DNA from: Chlorella sorokiniana | Lineage: Eukaryota; Chlorophyta; Trebouxiophyceae; Chlorellales; Chlorellaceae | NCBI GenBank assembly: GCA_025917655.1 | Contig: CP084618.1 | Span: 682,001-746,000, forward strand | Length of the DNA stretch: 64,000 nt | Direction of reading: 5' to 3' | In this document: positions 1 through 11,000 of the stretch, one piece after another | Layout: every line of letters starts with the position of its first letter | Position numbering within the stretch: position 1 is the first letter of the stretch | Made by a program: the position numbers and the translations under genes | The notes under the pieces: generated by a model | What the model was told of the DNA's origin: nothing | Database searches by the model: none | The model's input: only the letters and a program-made list of their open reading frames with translations

Positions 1-397
1 GCTCTCACGGGCATGTGTTCTTGGCACAAATGCATTCGGATAGATTGCAAATGAAGCCAACAGTTGATTCACTATATTTCGCGATGCAGTAACAAGGGCA
101 GGACCAAGCTGCGGCTGGGATTGGCTGAGAAGCGGACCAACAATAGGAGTTGTTTGCCTACCCAGCGACTTGACGTGCATATGCAGCTAATTGCATGTTG
201 CCTTTGAACAGTTTGGTTCTCTGACATGCCCTGATCGGGTGCATCATTAAAATATTGTAGAGCATAACTAAAGGCCTGGCTATCTCATCTCTTATACATT
301 ATGCGTACCACAGTTTCTCACCTAGGAACGATGAGAAACCAGATCACTATTGGCAGCACCATCTAGTGCTTGTGAATTTTACAAAGTGCGATGTCAA
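1..397. other. Left-edge non-coding stretch
   Basis: No convincing coding exon, RNA gene or repeat is visible. It lies downstream of the minus-strand coiled-coil gene that stops at 398-400 and probably holds its 3' UTR. Confidence 0.4.
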
Positions 398-1073
398 TCA
401 TGTAGGTTGTGTAAGATTCTTTGTAGCCTCCTCTAGCTTTGAGTTAGCGTCAGCTAGCTGCAGCCCACAAAACACCAAGTCAACTGACTTTTCCACATCA
501 AGGGGACTGGGCAACAACACGTGGCTCACTTGTTTCTTCAAGTTGGCCAGTTCTGCATCTGTTGAAGAAGCATGGCTCTCTCGCTCAGCCTGTGCTTTTT
601 CAAGGCCACAACCTCAGCTTGAGCATCTGCACCTGCTTTCAAGGCAGCGTCCCGTGATTGAATGGCTTCGTCTTTGGCTTTTCGCGCTTCATCTCTTTCT
701 TTGCTGGCTTGCTGTGCTTGATTCTGTAGTTTGTCATTCAATTCTATTAAGTCGTGGGTTTGCTTGGCCATTTGCTCCTCGCACTGAGTAAGAATCCCAC
801 ATTTAAACGATCCATTGACCCTTGAGCAAGCCAATTGTGCTTCAATCAGCTGTTTATGGCTCGATCCTGCAACAATGGGTCTGCTAAACGGTTATCGGAC
901 TAACAGGCTTCAGGACTCAACGCCGATTGTTCAACGCATGTGGCCGACACAGCCAGTGAGAAACGTTCACCTGGTGCTAAACCTGCCAAAATAATTACAG
1001 CTGCGGCGATCACCCCAGCCGTGAGTCCAAGAACTGCAAGACGCACGCCTCGGCGGGGTCGTTCTACCGTCAT
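398..1073 (-). CDS. Hypothetical single-pass membrane protein with coiled coil
   Basis: Not recognised as a named family. The first exon, from ATG at 1073, gives a short basic N-terminus and a hydrophobic segment (LAVLGLTAGVIAAAVIILAG), so it is probably a type II membrane protein. A middle exon (about 795-875) joins to a last exon rich in E, K, A and Q in heptad-like order (ELNDKLQNQAQQASKERDEA), a long coiled coil. The reading frame slips at the A-run complementary to 594-600; with one more A the coil continues to a stop at 398-400. The exact splice between the membrane exon and the coil is uncertain, because the obvious donor and acceptor would create a stop codon. The gene is divergent from the O-fucosyltransferase-like gene with about 160 bp between start codons. 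Existence of the coil exon is fairly secure; the full model is not. Confidence 0.45.
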
Positions 1074-1233
1074 TGCAGCCCTTCCCAACTATTTGATTCG
1101 TCCTCCAAAAGCCTACAAAGTTAATGGGAACGCTGCCGCCGAACAGAAGATCCAAACCGAACCGGCCACGAACACACGTGTGAAAACGGAACAATGCAGA
1201 CTCCACGTGTCAAGGAAGACATTTCAGTGCGTT
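1074..1233. promoter_or_regulatory. Probable bidirectional promoter
   Basis: 160 bp separate the start codons of the minus-strand coiled-coil gene and the plus-strand O-fucosyltransferase-like gene. Both 5' UTRs and promoters must fit here or overlap neighbouring exons. No TATA box is obvious. Confidence 0.4.
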
Positions 1234-2986
1234 ATGGTCGACAAAAATGCGTTATTGTCAGTGAACAACATGGATCGCGTTCAGCGGTCGTACACAAAGC
1301 CAAGGTCATGTCGAGTTTTCATCATCTCGGCGGCCACAGCCTTTGTTACTTCTTTAATATGTACTTGGTTGATGAATTACTCCAATAAACACACGACTAT
1401 ATCATTTTTGCCGCCTTCCAGCTTGAGAAGGGAGGCACTGGGCGCATTTCAGTCGGAGCTGGCACACAGAAACAATCTCACCCAACTTAAGGAAGCCTTG
1501 GACACTTTCGACATTCGCACATATCGACTTTTCAACCCAGACGTCATGCATGTATTGGACCAGACAGCAGAGCACACCGGGGCGAAGAAACCCAAGCCCG
1601 CCTTCATTTCCTGCACACAGGCCGGCAGGAGGGCAGAGTAGGAAAGCAAGTCCCGTTGTTTATAAACTATACAGCCCCCTATGGCCTTGCAAACCAAATT
1701 TTCTCACATTTAAATGCCTTGACCATAGCATACAGCATGAAAGCAACCCTTATTGTTGCTGATGCTTGGAGTCGCAACTCATTCGAGTCGGTTCACGTGA
1801 TTGGCACTCAGTGGGGCAAGGAGCCTGTTGAAAGCCTTCTAGATGTCCCTGTCATGCAACAGTACTGGAGCAACCTCGGCATAGAACTGACTCAGGCAAG
1901 CCCACATGAGCACTGCCGCTCTGGCGTGACATGACCTGGGTGTCACTGCAATGTTTGCCTTGTGTTATCTTGGACTTGCAGGCACCAGAGTCGACTGATT
2001 GTTTGCAAATTGATGTTACAACCGGCAATGGAGACCCCTTCCGTATCACTGATGGACCTCAACATGTTTCTGTGTATGAGGCTGTCTCACACATCACTGC
2101 AAATGTAAGCCGGCAGTTGCAGGCTGTTCTTGCTAAGGACCCAAAGAAGGATATGTGCGTTGTGATTTTCATAGGACGTCCCATCGTGTTGCTGAATCAT
2201 CGCAGGCAGGTTTACAACCAGTGGGTGTTGTGCTGAAAGCTCAACACTATCAATATCAACTGACCTTTGTAGTGCAGGTCTTATCCAATGGGCGCAGCTG
2301 TTGCACGTGGCATGTTTTTGCGCCAGCAGTCGTCGAGGCAGCCACAGAGATTTTAGGTATAATAAATGACGCACAGTTTCTTGGTGCGCACCTGCGCCTT
2401 GAGGATGACTGGCGGGCGTTGTTGAAGCAAGATCCACTGGACACTTATCTGGCATTGATGAAATCTGCTGGTTTCAATGAGCAATCAACTGTGTATGTCG
2501 CGTCTGGGTTGCTTGGATATGCCAACCACTCAGGTAACTATAGCCAGCTCATTATTGGGGTCTGGGTATACCTTATGGTTTGTTTTTACCAGTTTCGGCC
2601 TGCTTTCAGAATACGGCAACTTGACAGAAACCCTCCTGCAAAAGGGCGTTGCTGGAAGGGTGGTACACAAGGAGAACACGCTCAAACCGGACACATTGAA
2701 AGGCAGGAAGTTTTGCATGCACGGTCATTGCCAACAACGCAAACAGGAAACAAGCAGGGATCTAACATTGACACTTTTACTCTCCATGAATACAAGCAGG
2801 TTTCCACTCAGAGCAGAAAGGTCTTGTGGATTTGCTTGTGATGACCCAGGCTAGAAAAGTCATCAGCGACCACAGAAGCTCTTTTGGAGTGTTCATTCGT
2901 GAATTTCGAGCAATTCATGGGTTGCCACGAAACACATTCTTTGCTGTGGGGGTCAGGCGGTATTTCCAATGCTTGGGCATTTGGTG
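1234..2986 (+). CDS. O-fucosyltransferase-like (GT65/GT68-type) type II membrane protein
   Basis: Likely a Golgi/ER enzyme that transfers fucose or a related sugar from a nucleotide sugar. ATG at 1234 (alternative 1270) is followed by a basic stretch and a membrane anchor (VFIISAATAFVTSLICTWLM). The next exons carry the donor-site-like segment FINYTAPYGLANQIFSHLNA, then GAHLRLEDDW, which matches the conserved HLR-[FIY]-E motif of the PF10250 family with its key arginine, then STVYVASGLLGYANHS. The last exons encode LTETLLQKG and AEQKGLVDLLVMTQARKV. The stop is at 2984-2986; a possible missing G near 2945-2950 would change the last residues. The gene at 61964-64000 on the minus strand is a clear paralog that shares these blocks. 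About seven exons with GT-AG introns. Family membership is well supported; substrate is unknown. Confidence 0.75.
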
Positions 2987-5290
2987 AATGAACTTGATAC
3001 ACAATCCCCAATGAGAAATAGGGCTACAAGCCAAGTCACAAGGTGAATCAAGAATGATTGAGAAGCTAACAGCAAACTGCTGCCTCTGCCAAAGACCCAG
3101 CATGATATAGAATCTGGCTGTTGTTTACTGTGGGTTGCTGCTATGCATCACCCCTAACTGCTTCCGCTGCCATTCCTTGCCAAATGACATCTGCGATGAA
3201 CTTACATTTTGTACACCCGCCTGGCGCTGCCTGGAACCTCAGGCAGCGGCAGGCGGCAGGCAGCGGCACTTAGCAGCATCCAGCTTGAAGCTAAATTGTT
3301 GGCAACAGGTGCTCGGGGATGGTGTGTGCGCTGGTTTTTGAAGTACACGTGGTGCCATGCTGGCTGGTTGGGACTACTGGTCAGCCACACCAGCGAGTCG
3401 ATGCGACGCGCCCTAATCAGGTGGTCGTCGGTGTGAATGTTGGCACGTCCAACGCGCACACGCCGCAGCCCAGGGAGGCGCCCGTCTTCAACCATCTCAC
3501 AGAACCACAGCACGCTCATCAGCGTGTGTTGCTGATTGCCAATGGGCACCACTAGCATATCTTGCAGCCGCCCCACATACAGCTGGCTAGACGCTGGCGT
3601 GGGCGTGGGCGGGAAGCTAAATGTGGCCGCCGCAAAAGACTTTGCGCTGATCAGCTCGCTCCACTTGCAGCCGCAGCTCCAGCGCCTGCATTCATGCCAC
3701 ACATGCCCATAGTGATCTGCAGGTTTCCACCAGCAGTCCGCCAGTGTACACAGCTGCAGGCAGATTGCAGCAGCAAAGTTGCAGCCCTGCAGGCACTCGC
3801 ACCTGCACAAGCGTGTATCGTTCGCCAACGGCGGCTGGGCCAGTCAAGCAGTCCTGGGCATTCGGACTGAGGCGCTGTCGCAGGCTGGGGCTAACTGCAT
3901 CCAGCCGGCGCATCCACGATACAAAGTCAAGGCCAGCAGGGCTGGGGACATAGTGCTTGCGCATGCAAGAACTCAAATCAAACAGTTGCAAGACAGAACC
4001 AGCTGTCCCGCCAAGCCTCATGCAAGCTGCTGCGGCAGCCACCCAACCTGAGTAGCTTCTCATAGAGCTCGAAGCGTCAGCTCCATCAAGTCAGCAACTC
4101 GGACACAAACTTGTCAATTGCCAGGGTGGTGCGGCGCCCGCCTGGCTTCACCTCTGCCACGTCTTTTGGGTTTGCCACAAGCACCTCCTAGTTCTGCTGA
4201 GCCATCACGCAAGTGTTGCGGTCATCTGCAAGGAGCCAGGGGTGCAAGGCAGGTTTGGGAAAGCTGAGCTCTGGCACAAACCGAAACCAGCTGAAACAGG
4301 CAAAGGCAGGCTGAATAAGGCAGGAACCAAGCTGTAAATCACTTCTTCTGGCATGAATACCTGTGCGTGGCAGGACGGAGGCACGGGCGTGCTTGAGCAG
4401 GGCATCACCATGACGCAGAGGCGTTCAATGGCCAGGCACACATAGTTGTGCAGAAGCACAGGCATTGCCTTCTATTATGCGATTCCTCGCTGCCACACTT
4501 GATTCCTGCAAGCAAACGAGGGTTGGAGGCACCCACATCATATGAATTGATGCAACATGCAGTACCTATGCGTAAGGCGCGGCGGCATGGCTGCAAGCAC
4601 ACTCAGAGCAGTAGATGTCGACTGCCCGGGCTCAAAGGCCCGTGCACAGCCGATGTATTAATAATTTACTGTGAGACGTGCCACCGGGGCTGCCGAAAAA
4701 ACCAAATGTATTTTTGCAAGCAAATGCTGAAGTGCTGTCGACTGCTGCCGCTGGCGGGGCACACCTGCAGAGGGCGATGGTGGGATGCAAGAGCACGTGC
4801 ATCATGCTGGGTTCGATCTGCAGCACCGATCACACGCTTGTCTATGTCACCTTGGCAGCGGGATCAAGCACACCGTGCATCTGCCCGTGTCTGCAACGAG
4901 TGCTGGCCGGTTGAGGCGCCCCCGAGATTTGGGGCACCGGAAAGGCTGCTGTCACATCAAGGTTGATCCACGGATTCCTCGTGAAAATTCCGGGGCGTGA
5001 AAAGCGCCAAAGGGTCAGGTCGCCAACTGAAACAAGGTGACGGCGTGCAGTTGCACCGATGCATATTGTAAATTTAGGAAGAAAAACTTTGCATACTACG
5101 GCATAGGAAGAGAACGAGAAACTGATTTCCGGTCCACGGTACACCCAGCTATTGCAATATTGTACTACAAGGATACAAGCGGCGAATAGTTGAAGGAGTC
5201 CTTCGGCGTTACCACCGTATAACAGTTTGCCGTTATTGAAAGCTGTACCTCGTGATTATCCGTTTCCGCTATCGTCGGTATGAAGAAAAA
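2987..5290. other. Gene-poor stretch between two glycosyltransferase genes
   Basis: About 2.3 kb without a gene that can be modelled. Minus-strand reading segments at 3202-4063 look protein-like (listed separately). The stretch 4205-5144 holds only short open segments with no recognisable motif. It may contain a decayed gene or DNA transposon and the promoter of the gene starting at 5291. Confidence 0.4.
3202..4063 (-). pseudogene. Degenerate coding stretch, possibly a transposase-like remnant
   Basis: An open segment of about 208 codons (3202-3828) encodes LYVGRLQDMLVVPIGNQQHT followed by SVLWFCEMVEDGRLPGLRR and RARRIDSLVWLTS. A second minus-strand segment in another frame (3692-4063) precedes it. 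The layout, a GRL/GRV..L.V strand followed by a WF...DG and a RI(D) strand, recalls C-terminal parts of large algal and fungal cut-and-paste transposases, but no catalytic motif or terminal repeats were seen, so this is only a resemblance. No clear start codon or promoter. It could equally be a broken host gene. Confidence 0.25.
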
Positions 5291-6379
5291 ATGCTCCAGC
5301 AGCGCAAACCTGGCCTGATCTCTTTCCTGTGCCTCACGCTTGCTGCGTATAGTTACCTTTACAATCGGATCGGCGCAATACCAGGCTATTCTCCCCGATA
5401 CCTTGCCTTGGGGTCGTTGTTGGGTCAGACCCTCACCTATTCCTCATGCGGCTGTTTCACAGCATGGATCATCCTATCCAGCGCTTTGTTGTGGTTCATG
5501 GCGGCATTGAACCCTCTGTGAATATCCAGATCAATCATATAAAACATGCCAACGTGACTGGCGGTGACTTTGTTGAGGTCACCCTTCAAAGGTGGCCTGG
5601 AGTATCAGAGGGCTGGAATGCTGTCTTGCAGGCATGTCCTGCAGCTTCCTGGATAATGCTTCTAAACATCGACATTGAGGTGAGAGTACTGTCTGCATGG
5701 ATCAATCGTGTTGTGTGTTTGATGTCGAATCAAAGCAACCATACTGCATCCTGCTTGCCTCAGTTCACGCCTGGAGCCTTATCAACTTTTTCTAGAGCTT
5801 TCAGCAGTGACATTGAACAACAAAAAACCGATTTTGGAGAGCCAACTTGCATTGAAGGCAGCTGGACGGATGCAATCTGTGGCTTCCGTGCATTTGCATT
5901 AACTCGCCATGCCATTAGCACTGTTGGTTTATTTGATGAGGTAAGGATTACGTTTGTGTCTGATAATCGATAGAAATAAGATGCCTGCCCACCTGCCTAT
6001 GCAGAATATCTTTCCAGCTTACTATGAAGATGCAGATTTTTGGCGACGGTTTAAAGCCAGCAAGTTACGCAACACATACTACAAGCGGAGCAGAGCATGG
6101 CACAGCTGGCACAACCACAGCCAATCCAGCTCAAGATTTCTTAATACAAACACCAGCACAGTCACCTTCTCTGCCATTCAAAAGGCTGTGCAGCGCTTCA
6201 CTGTACCCTACCTGACTGAAAAGTGGGGCTGTTTCAATCAATCGCATGGCTTCAAGGTTTCAAATTGCACATATTCAGTCCCATGGGGCAACCAAAGTTT
6301 ATCGCACTGGGTGAAGCCATCAGCTGCTCTGCAGAAAGAAAAGATTGCGTTCCTTCTTGCTAATTCACAAGTCGCATGA
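5291..6379 (+). CDS. GT-A-like type II glycosyltransferase, paralog 1
   Basis: ATG at 5291 gives a short N-terminus and a weak membrane anchor (LISFLCLTLAAYSYLY). Three exons (5291-5679, 5764-5940, 6005-6379) encode a GT2-like fold: an N-terminal strand LFHSMDHPIQRFVVVHGG, the acidic strand WIMLLNIDIEV that could be the metal site, GFRAFALTRHAI, and DADFWRRFKASKL. The C-terminus holds a conserved tryptophan-rich block (AWHSWHNHSQSSSRFLN) and TVPYLTEKWGCFNQ. The frame slips at the C-run 5393-5396; one more C gives SPPIPCLGVVVGSDP, which matches APPVPCLGVALGSDP of the convergent paralog. Probably a Golgi enzyme of unknown substrate. Its partner at 6632-7822 faces it tail to tail. Confidence 0.7.
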
Positions 6380-6631
6380 CCAACGCTGTGTTTGATGGTT
6401 AAGTTTACTGAGTTATGCCTAGCTCAAGCTGAAGGTTTACAGTACGCGCCATTGTTACACGTCGTGTTGCTAGATCTCCTTGATACTAATCATGCTATCA
6501 ACAGATTTTGATTGTAAGTTTCAATTTCAAGTTGACTGCTTCCTGTTGGGCCGTCCCACACAAGAGCAGGTTGACCACTCTTACCGCTGCTGCCTCTTGC
6601 CCGGACGTTTGACATATTGACATTTACATCG
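6380..6631. terminator. Shared 3' region of two convergent genes
   Basis: 252 bp lie between the stops of the convergent paralogs. TGTAA, the usual green-algal polyadenylation signal, occurs at 6513-6517 on the plus strand, about 134 bp after the plus-strand stop, and on the minus strand at 6437-6441, about 190 bp after the minus-strand stop. The two 3' UTRs would therefore overlap. Confidence 0.45.
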
Positions 6632-7822
6632 TTACTTGTCCTTCCTTGATTCAGCCAACAGAAACTCGACTTTCTCGTTTTGAAGAGCATCTGATGGTTT
6701 CTCCCAGCGTGTCAAATCGCTTGAGTTCCATGGTGTGGCAAATGTGCAATTCTGGAACTCAAACCTATCTGTCTGATTGAAACAGCCCCACTTCTCCTTC
6801 AAGTATGGGACCGTGTACATTTTGGTTGCCTGTTGAATGGCACGGAAGGTCACCGTGCTGGTTTCTCGCGTTAGGAATCTTGAGCTAGATTGGCTTTGAT
6901 TATGCCACGAGTGCCACACGTGGCTGTCCTTGTATGGCTTTGTTGGCAGCTTGGATGCAATCACTCGCCGCCAGTAGTCGCTGTCTTCAAAATAGGCCGG
7001 ATAGATGTTCTGCAACCCATAGAATAAATTTGCTTGATTGGGACCGGCCATAATCCAAGCTTGCTGTGGTAAACACCAGCAACGAAGCATTTGCAACTCA
7101 CTTCATCAAACAAGCCCACAATTTTGCGCATCCTTTGAGAAAGGGCAAATGCTATGAAGCCGCAGCCTGATTTGCCTTCCCCTATATTGACACAGATTGG
7201 CCCGCCAAAGTCTGCCGTACCCTCGCTAACATCTTTGCTGAAGCCTCTGGAGAACTCTGCCAAGGCACCTGGCTTGAACTGCGCAAACAAAATCAATGCA
7301 CGTTGTTTGTATTTCAGTGAGCTGTAGGCAATCAGAGTGACAAAATCATCACCAAACTACCTGCACATCCATATTTAAAATCATGTACCACTTGGCTTCG
7401 GGGCATGATTCAATGATTCTATTCCAGCCTTGTGCGACTCCTGACCATCTTCCCAAGTACGTTGTGGTCAGGTTGGGAAACGAGTGGATTCCGTGATTCA
7501 GTTCAGCTTCAGTTGATGTCTCGTTTCCACCATACGCAACAATAATACGCTCCACCGGGTGGTCAATGCTGTACAAGAGTCTTAAAAGGAACAAGTTTGG
7601 ATCTGACCCCAGCGCGACGCCAAGGCAGGGCACAGGTGGTGCATAGGCTGGTGCCTCCACATGGGTCGCCTTGTCTTCGGCCTTATCCTGGTGCTCCAAC
7701 AGCAGAACTGGACATTTTTCAGACTGGCTGAAGCGGGTACCAAGTATCACGACGAACAAGCAAATAAAAAGGATGAAAAGAGCCAGTCTCACGTAGCGCC
7801 GGGCCTTTTTCTTGGTAGCCAT
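6632..7822 (-). CDS. GT-A-like type II glycosyltransferase, paralog 2
   Basis: ATG at 7822 (MATKKKARRYVRL) gives a classic type II N-terminus: a basic cluster, then a membrane anchor (LALFILFICLFVVILG). Three exons (7822 to 7361, 7278 to 7102, 7010 to 6632) encode CLGVALGSDPNLFLLRL, IDHPVERIIVAYGGN, the acidic strand WYMILNMDVQ, GFIAFALSQRM, FEDSDYWRRVIASKLP, VWHSWHNQSQSSSRFL and TVPYLKEKWGCFNQT. Intron positions match paralog 1 exactly, so the pair came from a duplication. Length is about 340 residues. It is divergent from the LamG/GT4 gene with about 206 bp between starts. The acidic strand plus the later ED.D are candidate metal-binding sites. Its substrate is not known; it is presumably Golgi-located. 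Confidence 0.75.
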
Positions 7823-8028
7823 AGCGTTGCTTGGCTTATGAAGGTGTGCGCAAAACGCGAACGCTTCGAGGGCCGGCGTGCACTCCACGTCATCACAACA
7901 ACAATGCACCATCCAACATTCGCGCAGCATTCATGTCAAGACGTTAATTTTGTCTCATCATTACCTTGTTCCATCAGTTATCACACAGTAATAGCGAAAG
8001 ATCCGGACATCGGCAACCGGCAAGGTTC
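7823..8028. promoter_or_regulatory. Probable bidirectional promoter
   Basis: 206 bp between the minus-strand glycosyltransferase start (7822) and the plus-strand LamG/GT4 start (8029). The arrangement suggests co-expression of two secretory glycosylation genes. No clear TATA box. Confidence 0.4.
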
Positions 8029-11000
8029 ATGAAGGCGTTGGCTCGCAGTTCATCGTCTCTATTCGCCTTTGTGTTTATCTACACTGCATTACACTGCATT
8101 CATCTGCATTTCTTGCTTCCGGCGAACATAGAAAATGCGGACCCCTACGAAGTCAGCAATCAAGGAGATACCGAGGCGGACAGCAGGGCTGTCATTAATT
8201 GGGAGGCCATTAGGTTCTTGAAAAGTGATGGCGTCCAACCAAAGGCGGCATGGGCCGAATTGCCCTCTTTGGCATTTGCCAGTGGGCAGGACTTGCCCCC
8301 AGCCCACAGTCTGACCTTGTCAGGCAGCGCTACATTTTCTGCATGGTTGAAGCCAGAGATGCAGCTACCGCTGCAGTGCATTGCTAGTCTGGATCAGCGC
8401 TGGATGCTAGCACTCAAGCACGGTGCTGTGTTTATATCATCAGCAAGAAGTGGAGGCCATACAACCTTTACCACTTTTCTCACTGCTCCCCTTCACAATT
8501 GGACGCATGTGGCTGTTTCGCTCCACCCTCAAAATGGCAGTGTGTCTGTGTACATTAATGGTACAAGCGCTCCAGTCCTTGCGGAGCTGTTGGCTGTAAG
8601 GCAGCCCACCTGCATTTTATACCTGTCAAGCATTACTCTCACAAACGCCCATTTTTTGCAGGGCAATTTTTCTGATGCGAGCACTAACGCAGCAAAACAG
8701 CTGCAGCTGGCCACATGTGATCGGTACAAAGCGGGCGTAGGGAGCCACTGGGTGGGATGGCTTGCAGGCGTTCATGTGCTTGATCGAGCACTTAGTCCTG
8801 GAGAGGCACAGCAGTTGCAGCTTAACAGCCATCTTTCCGACACCATATATAGCCTGCCTTCCTCAGCAATCAAGCAATTGAATTTTTCTCAAGTTCCGTC
8901 CCAGCCTGCACGGGCTAGCATCGTGCAGCAAATGTCTCCATCACGGGCGTGTGCGCTGCCCTCTCCAAATTCTATCATAGTACTGGGCATACCTAAGCCA
9001 CCATCTTTGACAGCCATGGCCTGGATACAGATGGCTGATGCACCACGAATAAAAGAAGCTTGCATTATGTCACATGGCTCCTGGGAAAAGGGATGGAAGC
9101 TGAGCATGTAAGTGCGTTTGCTTGCTTTGCTGTATTGTATCCTGGTACACTGAAGTGGTTGTCCATTCTGCAGAACGCCTCACATGAACCTTCAGTTCAC
9201 AGTGCATACAACTGGTGGCCTGGTTCGCAATTACTTTTCGCGGCGTATGGAGTCTCACGGAGACTGGCAACATGTGGCTGTTGCTTATGACGCCATGGAT
9301 GCCAAAGTACAATTTTATGTGAATGGGTTTCCAGTTGAACTGGATGCCTCCCCATATGTGAGAACACTGCGGTGGCTGCATGCTCAAACATATACATGAG
9401 TCTCTGCCTACTGATTGTTGTGTTGACATTGCAGCCTATAACTGGACAGCATCCTGTGCACGTTGATCAGGCCCCACTCACCCTTGGCCGGTAAAGAAGT
9501 TATTCCAAGTATACTGGCAGGCGAACCAATTGGCCCCTTAAGACTTGGGCATTGTCACTCATGTGCAGATGCCAGGCTGACAGCAATGAAGATGAAATCT
9601 TGCATGGACACATTGCTGATGCAGTGGTTTGGAATAAGGCCCTTGATTTCCTATCACTGCGAATGGCTCTTCACCGTGGGCTGGCAGCTGCTCACTCTCT
9701 TCTTCAAAATTTAGACTCGACAACAGACATTATATTTGCTACCCCAGCTGATGGTTGCCCATTCAGGTGACGTGATGGATTGTCAAGGGCACAGTATCAC
9801 CATACTCATTGTTGAAGATGGTTGCAGGGCGATGGATGCACCTTCTTTTAGAGGGTTGGAAACCTTTGCCGCACATCACGACAATTGCGCATCTACAGCG
9901 TGTTCAAGAGGTTTTGGCCAACACAGTAGTTATCGTCTCTTTTACAAGTAGGTGCTTTAAGGCCATGCGTTGTTAGTATCGCACAAACTGTGCTATTTGT
10001 ATCTTTGCATATGCAGACAAACCTCAGGCAGCCATGCGCACCCTACAGTTTGTAGACGCCGAGCTCAGCTTATTATATGGGTCAAAGGCACAAAAATTGC
10101 CAGCTGCTGTTCTAAGTAGCAGCAGTACAAATGGCACCTGGGCGTACCGACACTTGAATGTCACGACAATACAGAGCTCCTTTGACCGTCGCTCAGGTGG
10201 AGGAGAGTTGCAGCTCGTTGCGGCAGCAGCAGCCCAGTTTTCTGCAGGTTGGGTGTTGATAGTCAGCGACTCATTGGCTCCCATGGAGTATTGGCTGTGG
10301 AACCTGGCCACAGCAGTTGCTGAAGATGTGGATAGCTCACACCCTACAAAGGCAGCCAAGTCCCTCACTGTGAACCACGCGGGAACCATAAAATCTGCCG
10401 GTCTGCAGCATCAACTCACAGTGGTTGGTGATGGGAGTATTTCAACCTTACCTTACATGCTCTACAGGTCAGGAACATGTCGTACTAAAGCTGAGCACTA
10501 ACTTGATATAAAGTCGAGATGTTGTCTGCTGATGGTGAACTTTCAGGGGCTACCCAGTCAATTACTTGTCAAGTGTGCAACATGTTCTGTCCGACAAGCT
10601 AGAAGCAACTTCATGCAAGTCACTGTTGATTGATCGCAACGAACTACTTGCTGGAGCTGGCAAGGTCCCTAAAGGTGCGTTGCACAGGGAGCTCTCCCAG
10701 TGCACATATCCTTTCTCACTTTTATCATACATCTACAGCTTTTTGCCTGCCTGCAGCAATGGATTTCTTCTTACAATGTGCCGCAATGACCATCCCACTT
10801 GTCCAACGCAAAGACTTACGAATGGCATATAACAGCTGGGCACTGGATCTCTCATCTGCTGAAGAGGAATGGAATTCCAATGTTGACAGCATGCTCACAT
10901 ACCACGAGGCAAATAAAGCATCTGCTGAGGAGTACAGTGCACTAGTGGAAACACAAGTCAAGGACCTTCTGAAGAATGACCTTCAGTGCAATCTCACAGT

